Shown piece after piece: positions 60,411-64,000 of a stretch of DNA of 64,000 nt. How positions within the stretch are numbered: the stretch's first letter is position 1; every line of letters begins with the position of its first letter. Source of the stretch: Kluyvera ascorbata_C (GTDB lineage: Bacteria > Pseudomonadota > Gammaproteobacteria > Enterobacterales > Enterobacteriaceae); contig NZ_JBIQOI010000009.1 in NCBI RefSeq assembly GCF_044197065.1, positions 62,001 through 126,000 of the forward strand. The letters are read 5' to 3'. Position numbers and translations under genes: made by a program. The notes under the pieces are model-generated. The model was given only the letters and a program-made list of their open reading frames with translations, searched no databases and was not told the origin of the DNA.

Positions 60411-60992
60411 ATGAATTTTCTCGCTCACCTGCATCTTGCTCACCTCGCCAATAGCTCGCTTTCGGGAAATCTGCTGGCAGATTTTGTTCGCGGCAACCCT
60501 GGACAAGATTATCCGGCCGCCATCGTTGACGGCATCCATATGCATCGCCGTATTGACGTGATGACCGACAATTTGCCGCAGGTAAAAGAAGCGCGCGAAT
60601 GGTTCCGCCCCGAAACGCGGCGCGTTGCTCCCATTACCCTCGATGTGATGTGGGACCATTTTCTGTCCCGCCACTGGGGCCGTATTTCACCGGATATCGC
60701 GTTACCGGACTTTACCCGCTATGCCCGTGCTGAAGTCACGACGATTCTTCCGGATGCACCAGCACGCTTTCTCACGCTGAACGAGCACCTGTGGACGGAA
60801 CGCTGGCTGGAGCGCTACGCCGAGATGGATTTTATCCAGCGAGTACTAAACGGCATGGCCAGCCGTCGGCCGAAGCTTGATGCGCTGCGCGACTCCTGGC
60901 ATGACCTCGACGCGCACTATGATGCGCTGGAGACCCGTTTCTGGCAGTTCTACCCGCAGATGATGGCGCAGGCGAAAAACAAAGCGCTGTAG
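60411..60992 (+). CDS. acpH: Acyl carrier protein phosphodiesterase AcpH
   Basis: AcpH removes 4'-phosphopantetheine from acyl carrier protein. The 193-residue protein belongs to the HD-like ACP hydrolase family and starts MNFLAHLHLAHL, with conserved GNLLADFVRGN, the HRRIDVMTD segment and a WDHFL motif. It is divergent from queA across a 91-base gap. Confidence 0.94.
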   Translation: MNFLAHLHLAHLANSSLSGNLLADFVRGNPGQDYPAAIVDGIHMHRRIDVMTDNLPQVKEAREWFRPETRRVAPITLDVMWDHFLSRHWGRISPDIALPDFTRYARAEVTTILPDAPARFLTLNEHLWTERWLERYAEMDFIQRVLNGMASRRPKLDALRDSWHDLDAHYDALETRFWQFYPQMMAQAKNKAL

Positions 60993-61048
60993 GACTTGCA
61001 TCGAGCCATGGAACGGCTATGCTTATTCCTTTGGTAAAATAATAATTG

Positions 61049-61085
61049 ATAGGTGAATCCTATCTTATTAATCGTCATAGTCTTT
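61049..61085 (+). promoter_or_regulatory. OxyR-like binding site upstream of the peroxiredoxin gene
   Basis: ATAG-N7-CTAT at 61049-61063 is a perfect OxyR half-unit. Seven bases later ATCG-N7-CTTT (61071-61085) is a second unit with two mismatches. The spacing is that of the full four-block OxyR motif. The site ends against the -35 region of the predicted promoter (TTGTGT 61086-61091, TATACT 61109-61114), the usual activating position. Confidence 0.65.
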
Positions 61086-61114
61086 TTGTGTTCCCCGCTT
61101 ACCCTCCCTATACT
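61086..61114 (+). promoter_or_regulatory. Promoter of the peroxiredoxin gene
   Basis: TTGTGT, a 17-base spacer and TATACT. The -35 box is weak, which fits an activator-dependent promoter. The start codon is about 48 bases downstream. Confidence 0.6.
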
Positions 61115-61161
61115 GGCCCGCGTTGCGTTCCATTAACCTTATAAATTCAAAGGAGAACCCC

Positions 61162-61764
61162 ATGGTTCTGGTTACTCGTCAAGCGCCTGACTTCACCGCA
61201 GCAGCGGTACTGGGCAACGGTGAAATCGTTGAGAAATTCAATTTCAAACAGCACACCCAGGGTAAAGCCACCGTTCTGTTCTTCTGGCCGATGGACTTCA
61301 CCTTCGTCTGCCCGTCCGAGCTGATTGCCTTCGACAAACGTTACGAAGAGTTCCAGAAGCGCGGCGTTGAAGTGGTTGGCGTCTCTTTTGACTCCGAATT
61401 CGTTCACAACGCATGGCGTAACACCCCTGTCGACAAAGGCGGCATCGGTGCAGTGAAATACGCAATGGTTGCCGACGTTAAGCGTGAAATTCAGAAAGCT
61501 TACGGCATCGAACACCCAGACGAAGGCGTTGCGCTGCGCGGCTCCTTCCTGATCGACGCTAACGGCGTGGTTCGCCACCAGGTAGTTAACGACCTGCCGC
61601 TGGGTCGTAACATCGACGAAATGCTGCGTATGGTTGATGCACTGCAGTTCCACGAGCAGCACGGTGAAGTGTGCCCGGCGCAGTGGGAAAAAGGGAAAGA
61701 AGGCATGAACGCGTCTCCAGACGGCGTTGCTAAGTACCTGAGCGAGAACGTTTCCAGCCTGTAA
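61162..61764 (+). CDS. Typical 2-Cys peroxiredoxin (AhpC/TSA family)
   Basis: The 200-residue thiol peroxidase reduces hydrogen and organic peroxides in the cytosol. The peroxidatic cysteine is Cys50 in PMDFTFVCPSE and the resolving cysteine is Cys171 in GEVCPAQW, so it is a typical 2-Cys dimeric enzyme. The GGIGAVKYAM (GG[L/I]G) and the C-terminal helix are of the type linked to sensitivity to over-oxidation, but the usual YF tail is absent. The ATG at 61162 follows AAAGGAGA; an earlier in-frame ATG (61123) lacks a site. It stands alone between acpH and a strong terminator. It is distinct from ahpC of the ahpCF operon and resembles the prxC/tsaA gene seen at this place in Klebsiella-type genomes. 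Confidence 0.92.
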   Translation: MVLVTRQAPDFTAAAVLGNGEIVEKFNFKQHTQGKATVLFFWPMDFTFVCPSELIAFDKRYEEFQKRGVEVVGVSFDSEFVHNAWRNTPVDKGGIGAVKYAMVADVKREIQKAYGIEHPDEGVALRGSFLIDANGVVRHQVVNDLPLGRNIDEMLRMVDALQFHEQHGEVCPAQWEKGKEGMNASPDGVAKYLSENVSSL

Positions 61765-61780
61765 TCGGCTGACGTTCCGG

Positions 61781-61813
61781 CAAAAAAAGGCTCGCATTGC
61801 GCGAGCCTTTTTT
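61781..61813. terminator. Terminator downstream of the peroxiredoxin gene
   Basis: GGCTCGC (61789-61795) and GCGAGCC (61801-61807), with A and T runs of six or more on either side. It can act in both directions. Confidence 0.9.
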
Positions 61814-61814
61814 G

Positions 61815-61890
61815 TTTCCCCGGCGTCGGCGATGCCTCATCCTGGCTACGCCCTGTAGCCCGGCCAAGCGAAGCGCCGGCGGGATCGTCT
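61815..61890. repeat. REP-like inverted repeat downstream of the peroxiredoxin gene
   Basis: CCGGCGTCGGCGATGCC and AGCGAAGCGCCGGCGGGA face each other around CTACGCCCTGTAGCCCGGCC. The GTAGCCCGG...GCCGGCGGG string is the style of Klebsiella-group REP units. It lies between convergent genes. Confidence 0.55.
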
Positions 61891-63758
61891 TAGAACGAGA
61901 AGCAAGAACAGCCTAGCGCGCCCCAGAAGGCACGGTCATCCGATACCGGAATCCCCGACTGACGCGCAATATCATGCTGATGCCCGTGTACGCCGCAGCT
62001 ACCACAGCACTGGTGCATCTGCACCACGGCACCGATATGCTCTGAGCCCGGAGGCGCGGAGCGATAGTGGCCCGGTACTTTCACCACCGGCGACCAGTCC
62101 GGCACCACCGGAATCGACGGCGGGGCAATCGGCGTGAAGTGCCCGGCAGCGTAGACCACGCGGCCATCGACAATCGTCATCACCGACTCAATACCTTTGA
62201 TCTCTTCTTCCGGTACGCTGAAGTAGTCCTTCGACAACGCCACCAGATCCGCCAGTTGCCCGGCAGCAATACGGCCTTTTTTGCCCTGCTCGCTGGAGAA
62301 CCACGCGCTACCCGCCGTCCACAGTTCCAGCGCCACATCGCGCGGCAGACGGTTTTCATCGTCATACATCGCCATGCCGCCGACGGTACGCCCGGAAACC
62401 AGCCAGTAAAGCGCCGTCCACGGGTTGTAGCTCGCCACGCGGGTGGCGTCCGTCCCCAGACCGACAGGCACCTCCAGCTCCAGCATTTTCGCCACCGGTG
62501 GCGTGTGTTTCACCGCGTCTTTGCCATAGCGATCGACGAAATATTCGCCCTGGAAGGCCATACGGTGCTGCACCGCAATCCCGCCGCCCAGCGCCTTCAC
62601 GCGCTCAATGTTACGCTCGGTGATGGTCTCGGCGTGGTCAAAGAACCAGTGCAGGCCGTTGAACGGAATATCGCGGTTAACCTTCTCGAACACATCCAGC
62701 ATGCGGCTTATCGACTCGTCGTAGGTGGCGTGCAGGCGGAACGGCCAGCGATGCTCAACCAGGTGACGGACGACGCGTTCAAGTTCATCTTCCATGCCCG
62801 GCGGCAAATCCGGACGCGGCTGCAAGAAATCTTCAAAGTCAGCCGCCGAGAAAACCAGCATCTCGCCCGCGCCGTTAGCACGGTAGAAATCGGTGCCCTG
62901 CCCCGGTTTCAGCATATCGGTCCAGCGTTCGAAATCCTCAACTTCCTGCTTCGGACGTTGGGTAAACAGGTTATAAGCGATGCGGATGGTCATCTGCTTA
63001 TTGGCATGCAGCTGCTCGATAATTTCGTAATCTTCCGGGTAGTTCTGGAAACCGCCACCCGCATCAATCGCGCTGGTCAGCCCCAGTCGGTTCAGCTCGC
63101 GCATAAACTGACGGGTGGAGTTGACCTGCATCTCCAGCGGCAGCTTCGGCCCCTTCGCTAATGTCGCATAGAGGATCATGGCGTTGGGTTTGGCAATCAG
63201 CATCCCGGTCGGGTTGCCGTTGTTGTCGCGAACAATCTCGCCACCCGCCGGTGCCGGTGTGTCTTTGGTGTAGCCCACCGCCTTTAGCGCGGCGCGGTTG
63301 AGTAACGCGCGGTCGTAGAGGTGCAGCACAAACACCGGCGTATCCGGCGCGGCGTCGTTAAGCTCCTGCAGCGTCGGCATCCGGCGTTCAGCAAACTGGA
63401 ACTCACTCCAGCCGCCCACCACGCGCACCCACTGCGGCGATGGCGTACGGTCGGCCTGCTCTTTGAGCATGCGCAGCGCATCCGCCAGCGACGGTACGCC
63501 TTCCCAGCGCAGCTCCAGGTTGTAGTTCAGCCCGCCGCGAATCAGGTGCAGGTGCGAATCGTTAAGGCCAGGGATCACCGTGTGACCGTGGAGGTCAACA
63601 ATCTGCGTGCCTTCACCCGCGTAGGACAGCATCTGCGCGTCGCTGCCGACGGCAAGAATTTTGCCATCAGCAATGGCCACCGCTTCAGCGATGGGCTGTT
63701 GCGGGTCAAGCGTGTGAATCTGCCCCTGAGTTAAAATCAGGGTAGCGGTTTGTGACAT
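61890..63758 (-). CDS. Amidohydrolase family protein (YtcJ-like metal-dependent hydrolase)
   Basis: A 622-residue member of the amidohydrolase superfamily. It has an N-terminal beta-sandwich part (TLILTQGQIHTLDPQQP), the metal-binding HxH in NDSHLHLIRGG, a mid-barrel WFFDHAETI, and the late metal Asp in GLGTDATRVASYNPW. The YtcJ group has no firmly known substrate. An unusual C-terminal tail after about residue 575 is rich in Cys and His (C584, C585, C588, H591, H593, H595, C617, C619) and may bind a metal. The ATG at 63758 behind GAGGAG starts a short leader without a signal peptide, so it is probably cytosolic. It is 20 bases after a partial membrane protein gene and likely co-transcribed with it. 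Confidence 0.85.
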   Translation of the reverse strand: MSQTATLILTQGQIHTLDPQQPIAEAVAIADGKILAVGSDAQMLSYAGEGTQIVDLHGHTVIPGLNDSHLHLIRGGLNYNLELRWEGVPSLADALRMLKEQADRTPSPQWVRVVGGWSEFQFAERRMPTLQELNDAAPDTPVFVLHLYDRALLNRAALKAVGYTKDTPAPAGGEIVRDNNGNPTGMLIAKPNAMILYATLAKGPKLPLEMQVNSTRQFMRELNRLGLTSAIDAGGGFQNYPEDYEIIEQLHANKQMTIRIAYNLFTQRPKQEVEDFERWTDMLKPGQGTDFYRANGAGEMLVFSAADFEDFLQPRPDLPPGMEDELERVVRHLVEHRWPFRLHATYDESISRMLDVFEKVNRDIPFNGLHWFFDHAETITERNIERVKALGGGIAVQHRMAFQGEYFVDRYGKDAVKHTPPVAKMLELEVPVGLGTDATRVASYNPWTALYWLVSGRTVGGMAMYDDENRLPRDVALELWTAGSAWFSSEQGKKGRIAAGQLADLVALSKDYFSVPEEEIKGIESVMTIVDGRVVYAAGHFTPIAPPSIPVVPDWSPVVKVPGHYRSAPPGSEHIGAVVQMHQCCGSCGVHGHQHDIARQSGIPVSDDRAFWGALGCSCFSF

Positions 63759-63778
63759 AGCGTTCTCCTCGCGTCGGT

Positions 63779-64000
63779 TCAGGCTTTTTTCAGCCAACCG
63801 GCAAACAGGCGGGTCACGATGGGCATCCAGAACCAGACCACCAGCGCGACCACACAAGCATCATTAATAAAATGCAGCAACAGGGTTCCCTTTAACGACG
63901 GCAGCAGCGCGCCGGTAATCGCGGGGACCAGGTTCGTACTGGGAAAAATCACCAGCAGCGTTATCAGAAACTGTTTCCAGCGCTTTGGCTGGCGAACGTT
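63779..64000 (-). CDS. Integral membrane protein, C-terminal fragment
   Basis: The last 73 codons of a gene that runs off the right edge. Two hydrophobic helices are visible (FLITLLVIFPSTNLVPAITG and FINDACVVALVVWFWMPIVT), followed by a basic end RLFAGWLKKA. I do not recognise the family from this fragment. It sits 20 bases upstream of the amidohydrolase gene on the same strand. Confidence 0.7.
   Translation of the reverse strand, partial: NVRQPKRWKQFLITLLVIFPSTNLVPAITGALLPSLKGTLLLHFINDACVVALVVWFWMPIVTRLFAGWLKKA

Noticed and set aside
62067..63161. 364-codon plus-strand frame opposite the amidohydrolase gene
   Set aside because: Arg/His-rich mirror of the real gene, with no ribosome site.
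1..64000. CRISPR arrays, tRNA/rRNA genes, insertion sequences, integrases
   Set aside because: No regularly spaced direct repeats, tRNA-like clover-leaf ends, transposase or integrase motifs were seen in the protein or nucleotide sequence.

Overview
The window is chromosomal DNA of an enteric bacterium (Enterobacteriaceae, most like the Klebsiella/Enterobacter/Citrobacter group). Gene content and order follow the Escherichia coli segment that runs from amtB-glnK through lon-clpXP-tig, cyoABCDE, thiI-dxs, ribDH-nusB and secDF-tgt-queA, shown here in the reverse orientation. Proteins are nearly the same length as their E. coli counterparts. The regulatory signals are of the same type: a sigma-54 promoter with an NtrC site, sigma-32 promoters, REP/BIME elements and U-tailed terminators. 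No rRNA, tRNA, CRISPR array, insertion sequence or prophage was seen.

Layout. 1-434: the 5' end of a probable HicB-type antitoxin where E. coli has tesB. 434-6394: amtB-glnK ammonium sensing, the MdlAB ABC exporter and the cysteine-responsive regulator DecR, which is divergent from the cysteine desulfhydrase gene cdsH. 7604-11956: cof, ybaE, queC, fadM, ybaV. 12105-21434: the protein quality-control block ppiD, hupB, lon, clpX, clpP, tig and bolA, all on the minus strand. 21732-29092: yajG, ampG and the cytochrome bo3 oxidase operon cyoABCDE. 38510-53904: yajR, yajQ, panE-yajL, thiI, then xseB-ispA-dxs (isoprenoid precursors), yajO, and the minus-strand nrdR-ribD-ribH-nusB-thiL-pgpA operon, yajI and tsx. 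54390-60319: yajD and the secretion/queuosine group secF-secD-yajC-tgt-queA. 60411 to the end: acpH, a 2-Cys peroxiredoxin behind an OxyR-like box, and an amidohydrolase with a truncated membrane protein upstream of it.

Accessory DNA. The main departure from the E. coli order is about 9 kb between cyoE and yajR (roughly 29,135-38,400). It holds a hok/sok type I toxin-antitoxin locus, then an IclR-family regulator divergent from a seven-gene operon. The operon encodes a shikimate-dehydrogenase-like enzyme, two paralogous FAD dehydrogenases flanking a NIPSNAP protein, a TIM-barrel isomerase-like protein, an aromatic-acid-type MFS transporter and a Gfo/Idh oxidoreductase. Four ATGA overlaps or near-contacts indicate a single transcript. 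The set reads as an uptake and dehydrogenation route for a hydroaromatic or cyclic carboxylic acid whose identity I cannot name. It is the best candidate for an undescribed system here. A second type I toxin-antitoxin locus of the Ldr/Rdl type sits between tsx and yajD and is too short for ordinary gene calling.

Confidence is high for the conserved genes, which I recognise from sequence. It is moderate for promoters and operators, which were read by eye, and low for the substrate of the accessory operon.
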